This document shows, piece by piece, positions 1 through 7,963 of a DNA stretch of 64,000 nt. The DNA is from Stutzerimonas stutzeri (GTDB lineage: Bacteria > Pseudomonadota > Gammaproteobacteria > Pseudomonadales > Pseudomonadaceae). The notes under the pieces were generated by a model, which was not told where the DNA came from, did not search any database, and was given only the letters and a program-made list of their open reading frames with translations. The number at the start of each line of letters is the position of its first letter. Position 1 is the first letter of the stretch. The translations under genes and the position numbers were made by a program. The stretch covers positions 2,108,001-2,172,000 of the forward strand of contig NZ_JAGQFP010000002.1 in assembly GCF_019090095.1 (NCBI RefSeq), written 5' to 3'.

Positions 1-117
1 AAGCTGCACGGCGACCTCTATGACGCCAACTACTGGAAGAGCCTGCAGCAAGCCATAGGCGACGGCAAAGTGATCGACGTGTTCCCGTACCGGCGCAAGC
101 TCGACCCCGGCCGATGA
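1..117 (+). CDS. aceK: AceK (isocitrate dehydrogenase kinase/phosphatase), C-terminal end only
   Basis: Only the last 38 codons are inside the window; the frame is open from base 1 to TGA at 115-117. The tail has a Tyr-Trp pair, then IDVFPYRRK and a short basic end. AceK proteins end in the same way (E. coli AceK has DFFPYSRR near its C-terminus). AceK phosphorylates and dephosphorylates isocitrate dehydrogenase and so directs carbon to the TCA cycle or the glyoxylate bypass. The call rests on this short tail only, so it is likely but not certain. Confidence 0.7.
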   Translation, partial: KLHGDLYDANYWKSLQQAIGDGKVIDVFPYRRKLDPGR

Positions 118-277
118 ACGCTTGGACGTCGTCCGGGTCGCAATTTATAGAGCCGAATGAAGCGCACGGCGCCGAATAATCTGCAACATCTGGCGCAGGC
201 GAGGCGGCACTTCTTGGGTTATGCTGATTGCGAAGCCCATGGCTCCACCGACCCGTAACTAAGCAGGAGGGTTCATC

Positions 278-403
278 ATGAAAGCATGGCTCAGTAATGT
301 GTGCTGGCAGCTGGCAGTGGCGCTTGGCTTCATCGAACCGCCTCGGTTGCAGCCGATCCGGGTCAAGGCAGAGCGAGACGATTCAGCGCGCCGCAGGCGC
401 TGA
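278..403 (+). CDS. 41-residue PA1414-like small protein
   Basis: A short reading frame begins at ATG 278 behind a strong ribosome binding site (AGGAGG at 265-270) and ends at TGA 401. The protein has a hydrophobic N-terminal half (WLSNVCWQLAVALGFIE), a central PPRLQPI motif and a basic tail ending RRRR. This matches my memory of the PA1414 family of small Pseudomonas proteins, whose P. aeruginosa locus overlaps the oxygen-responsive small RNA SicX. Function is unknown; the hydrophobic helix suggests membrane association. It ends 12 bases before the convergent glutathione transferase gene. I saw no clear Anr/Fnr box upstream. The RBS supports it as a real gene; the family name is from memory. 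Confidence 0.6.
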   Translation: MKAWLSNVCWQLAVALGFIEPPRLQPIRVKAERDDSARRRR

Positions 404-415
404 TCGGCATCTCGA

Positions 416-1066
416 TCAACGGCCAGGCATCACCGGACCGCCTCGTTCTCGCTCACGTATACGCTGGAGGAACGCGCTCAGGCGCGGCCGGCTGGCATCC
501 AAGCCCGCTCGCGACTGTGCAGCTTCCAGTGGGAAACTCATCTGTATATCGGCAGCGCTGAATTCATCTCCGGCGAACCAGGCGTACTTCCCGAGCTCGC
601 TCTCCAGGTAGTCGAGATGCAGTTTCAGCTGCGGGCCAATGAAAGCTTTATTGGCACCACTGGCGATCGCCTTGGCCACTGGACGCACGAAGAACGGCAT
701 CGGACCGTTAGCCACGCGATCGAATACCAGCTTCAATAGCAACGGGGGCATCGCCGAGCCTTCGGCGTAGTGCATCCAATAGCGAAAACGAAGGTGTTCT
801 GGCGAGCCCGTCGGCGGGGCCAGCCGACCGTTGCCGTAGCGTTCGAGCAGGTATTCGAGAATGGCCGCGGACTCTGCCAGCGTCAGGTCGTCATCGGTGA
901 TCACTGGGGACTTGCCGAGCGGGTGCACCTTCTTGAGCTCAGCCGGCGCCAGCATGGTTTGCCGGTCGCGGGAATAGCGCTTGATCTCATATGGCAACTC
1001 GAGCTCTTCCAACAGCCAGAGCACGCGCTGCGAGCGGGAATGATCCAGATGGTGCAGCGTAAGCAT
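416..1066 (-). CDS. Glutathione S-transferase family protein
   Basis: 216 residues, normal for a cytosolic GST. The N-terminal thioredoxin-like half (about 1-80) has the active-site HSRS segment at 9-12, a cis-proline context SPV at 53-55 and an ES pair at 65-66 that binds the glutamyl part of glutathione. The helical C-terminal half (about 88-205) has the usual AADI segment of the conserved fold. It would conjugate or reduce electrophilic substrates with glutathione; the substrate cannot be read from the sequence. It is a single gene, convergent with the small PA1414-like gene and divergent from the DTW-domain gene. Confidence 0.85.
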   Translation of the reverse strand: MLTLHHLDHSRSQRVLWLLEELELPYEIKRYSRDRQTMLAPAELKKVHPLGKSPVITDDDLTLAESAAILEYLLERYGNGRLAPPTGSPEHLRFRYWMHYAEGSAMPPLLLKLVFDRVANGPMPFFVRPVAKAIASGANKAFIGPQLKLHLDYLESELGKYAWFAGDEFSAADIQMSFPLEAAQSRAGLDASRPRLSAFLQRIRERERGGPVMPGR

Positions 1067-1162
1067 CGAGCGACCCTCTCGTCGTGAATGTCGCGATGAG
1101 CTTAGCCCACCGTTGGGTTTCTGCAGATGTGGCAGACTTGCTCGTCTTGTCCGGGAGGATCC

Positions 1163-1753
1163 ATGTCGCGCCCCCTATGTTGCCGATGCCAACGTCCGTC
1201 GAGTCATTGCCTGTGCGCTTTGATTCCATCCGTTACCAACGAAACCGCCGTATTGATCCTCCAGCACCCAAGCGAAGCCGGGCATGCGCTGAATACGGCG
1301 CGCCTGGCCGCGCTTGGGCTTACCAATGCCGAACTGCGCATTGGCGAGCGGTTCGACGACCTACCCATCGATGACGGTATCGAGAGTTATCTGCTGTTTC
1401 CGGGCGAACAGGCCATAGGGCTCGGCGAGCTGGCGCAGGCGACCCGACCGTTGCGATTGATCGTCCCCGACGGCACCTGGCGCAAGGCGCGCAAGCTGCT
1501 GCACGTCAATCCGTGGCTGGCGAGCCTGCCGCGCGTGGCGTTGCCGGAAGGGCTGAGCTCCCGCTATCGGCTGCGCAAGGCGCCGATGCCTGGCGCTTTG
1601 TCCACGCTCGAGGCGATCGTGACAACGCTGAACCTGCTTGAGGGCAGCAATCGTTTCGATGCGCTGTTAAAGCCATTCGACGCGATGATCGAAGCGCAGA
1701 TTGCGGCCATGGGGGACGAGGTCTTCCAGCGTAATCATGCTGGCACCCGGTGA
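1163..1753 (+). CDS. tapT: DTW-domain tRNA-uridine aminocarboxypropyltransferase (TapT/YfiP-like)
   Basis: 196 residues from ATG 1163, which has GGGAGGA just ahead; an upstream in-frame ATG at 1127 lacks such a site. The N-terminus has paired cysteines (CCRCQRP, then CLC) as in the family's metal-binding part. The signature DGTW stands at about 103-106, followed by RKARKLL, with a conserved STLEA segment near 147-151. The family (E. coli TapT/TuaA) transfers the aminocarboxypropyl group of SAM to uridine 47 of tRNA to make acp3U. Monocistronic, divergent from the GST gene and convergent with the YbaN-like gene. Confidence 0.8.
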   Translation: MSRPLCCRCQRPSSHCLCALIPSVTNETAVLILQHPSEAGHALNTARLAALGLTNAELRIGERFDDLPIDDGIESYLLFPGEQAIGLGELAQATRPLRLIVPDGTWRKARKLLHVNPWLASLPRVALPEGLSSRYRLRKAPMPGALSTLEAIVTTLNLLEGSNRFDALLKPFDAMIEAQIAAMGDEVFQRNHAGTR

Positions 1754-1769
1754 CGGATGGTGTAATCGG

Positions 1770-2171
1770 CTAGCGCGGGGGAAGTGTCTTCAGCCGCAGG
1801 ATATACACCGTGACCAGCGTCGCGCTGGTGAGCATGCCGATGCGTGCCCAGGGCATCGGTACCAGCCAGCAAGACAGCGAAATACTCAGCCACATGGCCA
1901 CGATCGAGTAGATCTTGCCTTTTAGCGGTACGCCGTTGCCTTCCAGGTAGTCACGAAACCACGGGCCGAGTCTGGGGTGCATGACCAGCCAGTTATAGAA
2001 ACGGCGTGAACTTCGAACGAAGCATGCAGCGGCAAGCAGCAGGAAAGGGGTCGTGGGCAGAACCGGCAGGAAGATACCGACAACCCCGAGCACAACGCTT
2101 AACCAACCAACACCCAGCAGCACGTAACGTACCACCGGGTTGCGATACATCGGGATATCGCGGTGGGCCAA
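1770..2171 (-). CDS. YbaN/DUF454 family inner membrane protein
   Basis: 133 residues with a short N-terminal tail, two hydrophobic segments in the first half (about 13-50, around a GIFLPVLPTTPF motif typical of DUF454) and two more near the C-terminus (about 88-127). The family sits in the inner membrane and has no established function; some members lie near heme or respiration genes, but nothing here indicates that. It lies 15 bases downstream of the YecA-family gene on the same strand, so the two are probably co-transcribed. Confidence 0.75.
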   Translation of the reverse strand: MAHRDIPMYRNPVVRYVLLGVGWLSVVLGVVGIFLPVLPTTPFLLLAAACFVRSSRRFYNWLVMHPRLGPWFRDYLEGNGVPLKGKIYSIVAMWLSISLSCWLVPMPWARIGMLTSATLVTVYILRLKTLPPR

Positions 2172-2186
2172 GGCGAAGGTCCGGTG

Positions 2187-2774
2187 TCAGTGCTTGCGTG
2201 GCTTGAGAAGGGCTGGCTTCTCTTCGGGCGCGTGGCAGATCAGGTACAGCGCGGTGAGGATCTCGGGGATCTGCGCGACCATTTCCTCGACCAGGTCCCG
2301 ATCCGCGGCGATGTCGCTGAATTCCGGTTGCTCGTCGAACAGTCCCGAACCGACCATGATCGGAAGCAGCAGCTCGCTCACCTCTTCTTCGGAGTCTTCG
2401 AACCAGACCTCCTCGCGCATGAATACGCCTTCCATGAACCCGATGCACCAGCCACGTAAGTCGGATTCGTCGGGCTCGTCGCCCATTTCCAGCTCGCACG
2501 GCAGTTCCATGTCCTCGTCGCTGGCCAGCTGTCGCGCGATATGCGCCTTGAGCTGGACGAGCGTCGCTTCGATGGCGTCGCGCTCGGTGTCGTCGGCGTA
2601 CTTCGGCGGCTCGGCGAACAGCGCGTCGATCCATTCACGCTCAGGCACAGGCTCCGAACAGATGCACAATGCCGTCAGGTAGCCGTGCGCGGCGATGTAA
2701 TCGAGCGCCTCTTCATGCAGATCATCTGCATCCAGAAACACTTGCAGGCGGGCGAGTTGCTCGGCGAATGACAT
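2187..2774 (-). CDS. YecA/UPF0149 family protein
   Basis: 195 residues, very acidic in the middle (SDEDMELPCELEMGDEPDESD), with the conserved LRGWCIGFMEG segment of UPF0149 proteins near 106-116 and an LLLPI segment later. Family members are small helical cytosolic proteins, some carrying a C-terminal SEC-C metal motif; this one ends instead in a basic tail (KPRKH). Function is not established. It is divergent from recQ, with 231 bases between the start codons. Confidence 0.75.
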   Translation of the reverse strand: MSFAEQLARLQVFLDADDLHEEALDYIAAHGYLTALCICSEPVPEREWIDALFAEPPKYADDTERDAIEATLVQLKAHIARQLASDEDMELPCELEMGDEPDESDLRGWCIGFMEGVFMREEVWFEDSEEEVSELLLPIMVGSGLFDEQPEFSDIAADRDLVEEMVAQIPEILTALYLICHAPEEKPALLKPRKH

Positions 2775-2951
2775 CGATGACTACCTTGGATAGAGAACAG
2801 AGGTGATTCTAGACGAGCCACCAGCCCCCGGCTACCGCACCGTGGTACTGCCGCGTTCGCTTCCGGCTTTTGGCGTCGTCGTCTTCGACAGAGGAGCTAA
2901 TCGCGCAGGAGTTCCACACCTGGCCGGTTATCGCCGTGGGGACTGTTCGCC

Positions 2952-2980
2952 CTGAACGGTACGCCGGTGTGGCGTATACT
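2952..2980 (+). promoter_or_regulatory. Candidate recQ promoter
   Basis: A near-consensus -10 box TATACT is at 2975-2980. Seventeen bases further up is a weak -35 (CTGAAC, 2952-2957). The start codon is 25 bases downstream. I saw no LexA box (CTG-N10-CAG) close by. Confidence 0.4.
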
Positions 2981-3005
2981 CGCGCGTCTTGTTTCGGAGA
3001 CCGGC

Positions 3006-5129
3006 ATGCTCGACCAGGCACAGCGCATTCTTAAAGATGTATTCGGCTACGATGCGTTTCGTGGCAACCAGGGTGCGATCATCCAGCGCGTAGCCGGTGG
3101 CGACGACGCGCTGGTGCTGATGCCCACCGGGGGCGGTAAATCGCTCTGCTACCAGGTGCCGGCGTTGTTGCGCGACGGCCTGGCGGTGGTGGTGTCCCCG
3201 TTGATCGCCCTGATGGACGATCAGGTCGCCACGCTCGAGGAGCAGGGAGTCGCAGCGGTAGCGCTCAACTCGACCCTGTCGCCTGATCAGCAGCGCGAGA
3301 TCGCCGAGCGGCTGCGGCGTAACGAAATCAAGATGTTGTATCTCGCGCCCGAGCGGCTGGTCCAGCCGCGCATGCTGGCGTTTCTGCAGCGCCTGGAGAT
3401 CGGTCTGTTTGCCATCGACGAGGCGCATTGCGTCTCGCAGTGGGGCCACGACTTCCGTCCCGAATACCTCCAGCTGGGTCAACTGGCCGAGTTTTTCCCC
3501 CGGGTTCCACGCATCGCGCTGACGGCGACGGCGGACAAACGGACGCGTGAGGAAATCGTCCAGCGGCTGCACCTGGAAAACGCCGAACGATTTCTGTCCA
3601 GTTTCGATCGGCCGAACATCTTCTATCGCATCGTGCCCAAGGAGCAGCCGCGCAAGCAGCTGATGGCGTTCCTGGCCGAGCGTCGCGGCGATGCCGGCAT
3701 CATCTACTGCATGTCGCGCAAGAAGGTTGACGACATCGCAGCGTTCCTCACCGAGCAAGGGTTTCCGGCGCTGCCATACCATGCGGGGCTGCCCAACGAC
3801 CTGCGGGCGTTCCATCAGAAGCGCTTCCTCAACGAGGAGGGTCTGATCATGGTCGCGACCATCGCGTTCGGGATGGGCATCGATAAGCCCAACGTGCGCT
3901 TCGTTGCGCATCTGGATCTGCCCAAGTCGCTGGAAGCCTACTACCAGGAGACCGGCCGCGCCGGTCGGGATGGCTTGCCGGCTGACGCCTGGATGGCGTA
4001 CGGCTTGCAGGACGTCATCTTCCTCAAGCAGATGCTCAACAATTCCGAGGGTGATGAGCGGCACAAGCGCATCGAGCAACACAAGCTCGACGCCATGCTT
4101 TCGCTATGCGAGGAGACCCGCTGCCGCCGCCAGGTACTGCTGGCCTATTTCGACGAACAGATGCCCGAGCCCTGCGGGCATTGCGACAATTGCGTCGATG
4201 GCGTGCAGACCTGGGATGCCACCGAACCGGCGCGGCAGGCGTTGTCGGCCATCTACCGCAGCGGTCAACGCTACGGCGTAGGCCACCTGGTCGATATCTT
4301 GCTGGGGCGCGACAACGAGAAGATCCGCAGTCTCGGCCATCAGCATCTGTCGGTATTCGGTGTCGGCAAGGCACTGTCGGAAGGGGAATGGCGCTCGCTG
4401 TTCCGCCAGTTGGTGGCCCGCGGGCTGGCCGATGTGGATCTGGAGGGGTTCGGTGGGCTACGCCTCAGCGACTCATGCCGCGCGCTGCTGCGCGGCGAGG
4501 TGACCCTGGAGCTGCGTCGGGAATTGGCCGCGAAGGCCCCCAAATCGTCAGCCAGCGCCGCGAGCCAACTGGTGCGCAGCGAGGAGCGCGAGACGTGGGA
4601 GGCGTTGCGTACCTTACGTCGCAAGCTCGCCGAAGAGCATGGCGTGCCCCCTTATGTGATCTTTCCCGATGCGACGCTGCTGGAGATGCTTCGCAGCCAG
4701 CCAGGGTCGCTGAGCGACATGGCCCGTATCAGCGGCGTGGGTGCGCGCAAGCTGGAGCGCTACGGGCAGGCCTTCCTGGAGGTGCTGCAAGGTACGGCAA
4801 GTGCGCCCCGATCACCGTCCGATATCCGCCACGAATTGATTACGCTGGCGCGCGCCGGCATGACGCCCGCCCAGATCGCCCGCCAGCTCGACTGCAGCGA
4901 AAAGAACGTGTACGCCATGCTCGCCGAAGCCATCGGCCAGCAGCAGCTTAGTTTGGACCAGGCGCTTGACCTGCCGGAGGCATTGCTCGAGGAAATTCAG
5001 GAGGCCTTTCTCGACGGCGAGGGCGAGTTGCCGCCTGTGGCAGCCGTTGCCGAGCACTTTGCCGGACGGGTACCTGAAGCCGTGCTGTTCTGTGTACGGG
5101 CATCGCTCCAAGCCGAATTCGAGCTTTAA
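3006..5129 (+). CDS. recQ: ATP-dependent DNA helicase RecQ
   Basis: 707 residues from ATG 3006 (GGAG just upstream; the longer in-frame start at 2967 lacks a site). The superfamily-2 helicase core has Walker A MPTGGGKS at 40-46, DEAH at 138-141 and the aromatic-rich loop [10 protein letters not shown] just after it. The zinc-binding cysteines of the RQC region follow (about 366, 372, then CGHCDNC near 389-395), and an HRDC domain at about 528-595. About 100 further residues include a helix-turn-helix-like segment ([21 protein letters not shown]), making it longer than E. coli RecQ (about 610). RecQ is a 3'-5' helicase for recombination and fork repair. Confidence 0.97.
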   Translation: MLDQAQRILKDVFGYDAFRGNQGAIIQRVAGGDDALVLMPTGGGKSLCYQVPALLRDGLAVVVSPLIALMDDQVATLEEQGVAAVALNSTLSPDQQREIAERLRRNEIKMLYLAPERLVQPRMLAFLQRLEIGLFAIDEAHCVSQWGHDFRPEYLQLGQLAEFFPRVPRIALTATADKRTREEIVQRLHLENAERFLSSFDRPNIFYRIVPKEQPRKQLMAFLAERRGDAGIIYCMSRKKVDDIAAFLTEQGFPALPYHAGLPNDLRAFHQKRFLNEEGLIMVATIAFGMGIDKPNVRFVAHLDLPKSLEAYYQETGRAGRDGLPADAWMAYGLQDVIFLKQMLNNSEGDERHKRIEQHKLDAMLSLCEETRCRRQVLLAYFDEQMPEPCGHCDNCVDGVQTWDATEPARQALSAIYRSGQRYGVGHLVDILLGRDNEKIRSLGHQHLSVFGVGKALSEGEWRSLFRQLVARGLADVDLEGFGGLRLSDSCRALLRGEVTLELRRELAAKAPKSSASAASQLVRSEERETWEALRTLRRKLAEEHGVPPYVIFPDATLLEMLRSQPGSLSDMARISGVGARKLERYGQAFLEVLQGTASAPRSPSDIRHELITLARAGMTPAQIARQLDCSEKNVYAMLAEAIGQQQLSLDQALDLPEALLEEIQEAFLDGEGELPPVAAVAEHFAGRVPEAVLFCVRASLQAEFEL

Positions 5130-5252
5130 AGGTTCGCTGACACTGCGACGCAATGTCGCTTGGCTTGTACGCCGCCCTGTCTAGCGCGGCGTCCTGCAAC
5201 ACAGCGTAACGTACCCGGGCAAACCCAGCCTTGCCAGCGTTCCGGAGCTGTG

Positions 5253-5266
5253 ATTAGCTCGCTAAT
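5253..5266. promoter_or_regulatory. SlyA-type operator palindrome
   Basis: ATTAGC-TC-GCTAAT is a perfect 6-2-6 inverted repeat. It differs from the published SlyA consensus TTAGCAAGCTAA only in the two central bases. It lies 28 bases upstream of the start of the SlyA-like gene, which fits autoregulation. Confidence 0.7.
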
Positions 5267-5293
5267 TATTAGCATTTCGGAATCGTCATTCCC

Positions 5294-5731
5294 ATGTACC
5301 CCGAGCAACATCGATTCGCCATGCAGTTGGCGCAATTGTCGCGTGGCTGGCGCGCCGAGCTGGACCGGCGGCTGGCTGACCTGGGTCTTTCTCAGGCGCG
5401 ATGGCTGGTCCTGCTGCATCTCGCCCGATTCGATCACGATCCCAGTCAGCGCGAGCTTGCTCAAAGCGTTGCAGTGGAGGGGCCGACGCTGGCGCGATTG
5501 CTGGACAGTCTCGAAGCGCAAGGGCTGGTGCATCGCCAGCCCGCCCCAGGCGATCGTCGGGCCAAGCTCATCACCCTGGGCGCGCCGGCACGTCCACTGA
5601 TCCAGCGAATCGAGGCGATATCCACCCAGGTGCGTGAAGAGCTGTTCGAAGGGATCGACGATGACGACCTGCGGATGTGCCAACAGGTACACGAACGCAT
5701 CCTGGCCAATCTTGGCCGCGTCAAAAGTTAG
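5294..5731 (+). CDS. slyA: SlyA-like MarR family transcriptional regulator
   Basis: 145 residues, the usual SlyA length. The winged helix-turn-helix spans about 30-100: LSQARWLVLLHLARF, then the recognition region EGPTLARLLDSLEAQGLVHR, then the wing with the conserved DRRAK. Helices at both ends form the dimer. It resembles enterobacterial SlyA (which has DRRAKRIKLT and AEPLI at the same places) more than generic MarR. SlyA proteins respond to small aromatic ligands and control virulence or stress genes. A perfect SlyA palindrome in its own promoter region supports the call. Its neighbours recQ and the FimV-like gene are on the same strand but separated by long gaps. Confidence 0.8.
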   Translation: MYPEQHRFAMQLAQLSRGWRAELDRRLADLGLSQARWLVLLHLARFDHDPSQRELAQSVAVEGPTLARLLDSLEAQGLVHRQPAPGDRRAKLITLGAPARPLIQRIEAISTQVREELFEGIDDDDLRMCQQVHERILANLGRVKS

Positions 5732-5986
5732 CCGCAACGCCCCGGTAGGCTGCGCCACGGCCGAACGTTGCGATTCGCGGCGAGTCGGGCTTTGGGTGCA
5801 ATCAGAGCGCGTCGTTGCTATTTGACGCTAGGCTAGTATTTGGCGGTGATGGCACAATGCCTTTACGCGCACAGCCGACGAACAGCTTCAATCTTTTCAA
5901 GTTCCCGTCGATAACCGCGTCACAGTTCAGTAATCGAACAGTGGGCGGGCGACCAAAGCGCCGCGTGCCACTTGTGGAGATCCGCC

Positions 5987-7918
5987 ATGGCATTAGGTCG
6001 TCGAGTCTTGTTAACAGTGGCGTCTGGCTCACTGTTCTATTCGGGCATGGCGCTGGCGTTGGGTATGGGGGACATCACGCTTCACTCCGCGCTGAACCAG
6101 CCGTTGGCCGCCGAGATCGATCTGCTTGACGCAGGCAAGCTGTCGAGCGACGAGATTCGCGTTGTGTTGGCCTCGAGCAGTGACTTTGCCCAGGCAGGCA
6201 TCGACCGACCGGTCTTTCTTCAGGACCTGAGCTTCACTCCGGTCATCGACGGCGATCGCAGTCGCATCCGGGTCGCATCGAGCAAGCCGGTCCGCGAGCC
6301 CTATCTGAATTTTCTGGTGGAGATCACGCAGGCCAAGAGCCGTCTGTTGCGCGAGTACACCGTTTTGCTCGACCCGATGCCCATTACGCCTGACACAACC
6401 GGCAGCGTCGCCGGCGGTGTTTCTGCAGCCGTGGTGTCGCCTGTGACTACCGAGCCCGCGCGCTTCGTGCCGCCGGCGGAGCTGCCGCAGGCCTCGCAGG
6501 GCAAGCGCCATCGAGTCGCGAGCGGCGAGAGTCTCTGGACCATTGCGGGACTCTATGCAGGCGGCACGCGGGCTTCACGGGCGCAGTTCATGCGTGACAT
6601 CCAGGCATTGAACCCCGACGCCTTCTTCGGTGGAGACGCCGCACGGCTCAAGGCGAACGCTAACCTGCTGTTGCCCGATAGTGCCGAGCGAACCGCACCC
6701 GCGGCTGCCGAAGCCGTGTCGGACGGAGTCGATGCGGGGCAGCTTCAGTCAGCGGTCGAATCAGACGCTCAGCCCTTGTCGACGCCAGTCTTGGAACCCG
6801 CCGTGGATGAGTTGGCAGCCCTGCGTCGTCAGTTCGCCGAGCAGCTCGCGGCCAGCCGCGAGGAGAACCAGCAGCTCAAGCAACTGCTCATCGACATGCG
6901 TCTGGAGTTGAACAACGTCAGTGCACAGCTGGCCGAGCGGGAACACTCGCAAGCATCCGCGTCACCACAGCAGGAGGTGCCGGCGCCGGCCGAGGCACAG
7001 AGCGGTCAGCCGGTCGTGGAACCTCCAGCTAGCGCTGCTTCGTCATTCAACTGGCAAGACTGGACATTACCAGGCGGCGGCGCCCTGATTGCCTTGCTGC
7101 TCGGCGGCTTGTGGTTTAGCCGTCGCACCAAATCCGAACCCAGCTTTCCCGATGCAGTGATGCCGAAGGCCAGCCCCTCGGCTGGCACCGTGCCCGTGAC
7201 CGCGGCGGCGCCAGTGGAGATGCCGCGCCAGCCGGCCCAGGCCTCGGTAAGCGAAACCGACGCGCTCGAAGCGGCCGACATCTACCAGTCCTATGGGCGT
7301 CGCGACGAGGCGATCGAGGTGCTGGTGCGTGGTATCGAGCGCGCGCCTGAACGACTCGACTATCGGCTGCGCCACCTCGGGCTTCTGGCCGAATCTGGCG
7401 ACGTCGACGGTTACGTTGCGTCGACGGCCGGCTATCTGGAAACAGGCGGTAGTCAGGTACAGCTGGATCAGCTGTTGGCGTTACATCCCGCGTTGGCGGC
7501 AGCGATCGCACCGGTGGAGCCGTCAGCCGAGCACCTGTTCGATCCCGACGTTAGCTTCGTATTGGACGAACCCCTGGTGGCGCTGGCGGTACCGAGCGCG
7601 CCTCTGGCCGAGAGCGCAGTCGAGGTTCCGACCACAGATTCGCAACCATGGCTGAGTGACTTCGATGAAGACCTGCTGACCATCGGCGAGCTGCCCAGCT
7701 TGCTCGATGACGCGCAGAGCTTCGCGTCGATGCCGTCTGCCGAAGAGCTGCGCCGCCTGGAGCCTAACCCTGAGCACCTGGTTCGCCTCAATCAGGCTGT
7801 CGCCTACATCAAGCAGGGCGATATGGAGGCCGCTTGCGCCATCCTCGACAGCCTTGCCATCGAAGGCGACGAGCAGCAGCGCCGGCAGGTCAACGAGTTG
7901 CTTGCCAGAATCGCCTGA
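5987..7918 (+). CDS. FimV-like peptidoglycan-binding membrane protein
   Basis: 643 residues from ATG 5987 (GGAGA upstream). Domains in order: signal peptide (about 1-24); FimV N-terminal domain (about 27-125); LysM peptidoglycan-binding domain (about 174-230, beginning HRVASGESLW); coiled coil (about 271-321); one transmembrane helix (about 358-380) followed by basic RRTK; then a cytoplasmic part with a TPR-like region around ADIYQSYGRRDEAIEVL and the conserved FimV C-terminal segment (about 592-643). FimV proteins act as polar hubs for type IV pili and cAMP signalling. This one is shorter than P. aeruginosa FimV (about 919) and not in its usual place, so I read it as a paralogue (compare PA3340), not the main FimV. 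Confidence 0.8.
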   Translation: MALGRRVLLTVASGSLFYSGMALALGMGDITLHSALNQPLAAEIDLLDAGKLSSDEIRVVLASSSDFAQAGIDRPVFLQDLSFTPVIDGDRSRIRVASSKPVREPYLNFLVEITQAKSRLLREYTVLLDPMPITPDTTGSVAGGVSAAVVSPVTTEPARFVPPAELPQASQGKRHRVASGESLWTIAGLYAGGTRASRAQFMRDIQALNPDAFFGGDAARLKANANLLLPDSAERTAPAAAEAVSDGVDAGQLQSAVESDAQPLSTPVLEPAVDELAALRRQFAEQLAASREENQQLKQLLIDMRLELNNVSAQLAEREHSQASASPQQEVPAPAEAQSGQPVVEPPASAASSFNWQDWTLPGGGALIALLLGGLWFSRRTKSEPSFPDAVMPKASPSAGTVPVTAAAPVEMPRQPAQASVSETDALEAADIYQSYGRRDEAIEVLVRGIERAPERLDYRLRHLGLLAESGDVDGYVASTAGYLETGGSQVQLDQLLALHPALAAAIAPVEPSAEHLFDPDVSFVLDEPLVALAVPSAPLAESAVEVPTTDSQPWLSDFDEDLLTIGELPSLLDDAQSFASMPSAEELRRLEPNPEHLVRLNQAVAYIKQGDMEAACAILDSLAIEGDEQQRRQVNELLARIA

Positions 7919-7934
7919 GGCCAAGTCCGCAGAG

Positions 7935-7963
7935 TGGGGCGCCCGATCAGAAGCTGCGCCCCA
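7935..7963. terminator. Stem-loop between convergent FimV-like and plpD genes
   Basis: An 8-bp perfect stem (TGGGGCGC at 7935-7942 with GCGCCCCA at 7956-7963) encloses 13 bases and reaches into the last codons of plpD. There is no T-tract, so it is a weak terminator candidate at best. Confidence 0.35.

Noticed and set aside
118..277. Search for an Anr/Fnr box (TTGAT-N4-ATCAA) before the PA1414-like gene
   Set aside because: The best resemblance, around TTGGGTTATGCTGAT, lacks the second half-site.
2928..4082. A 384-residue minus-strand frame opposite recQ
   Set aside because: It lies opposite conserved helicase motifs and its translation shows no domain; a shadow of recQ codon use.
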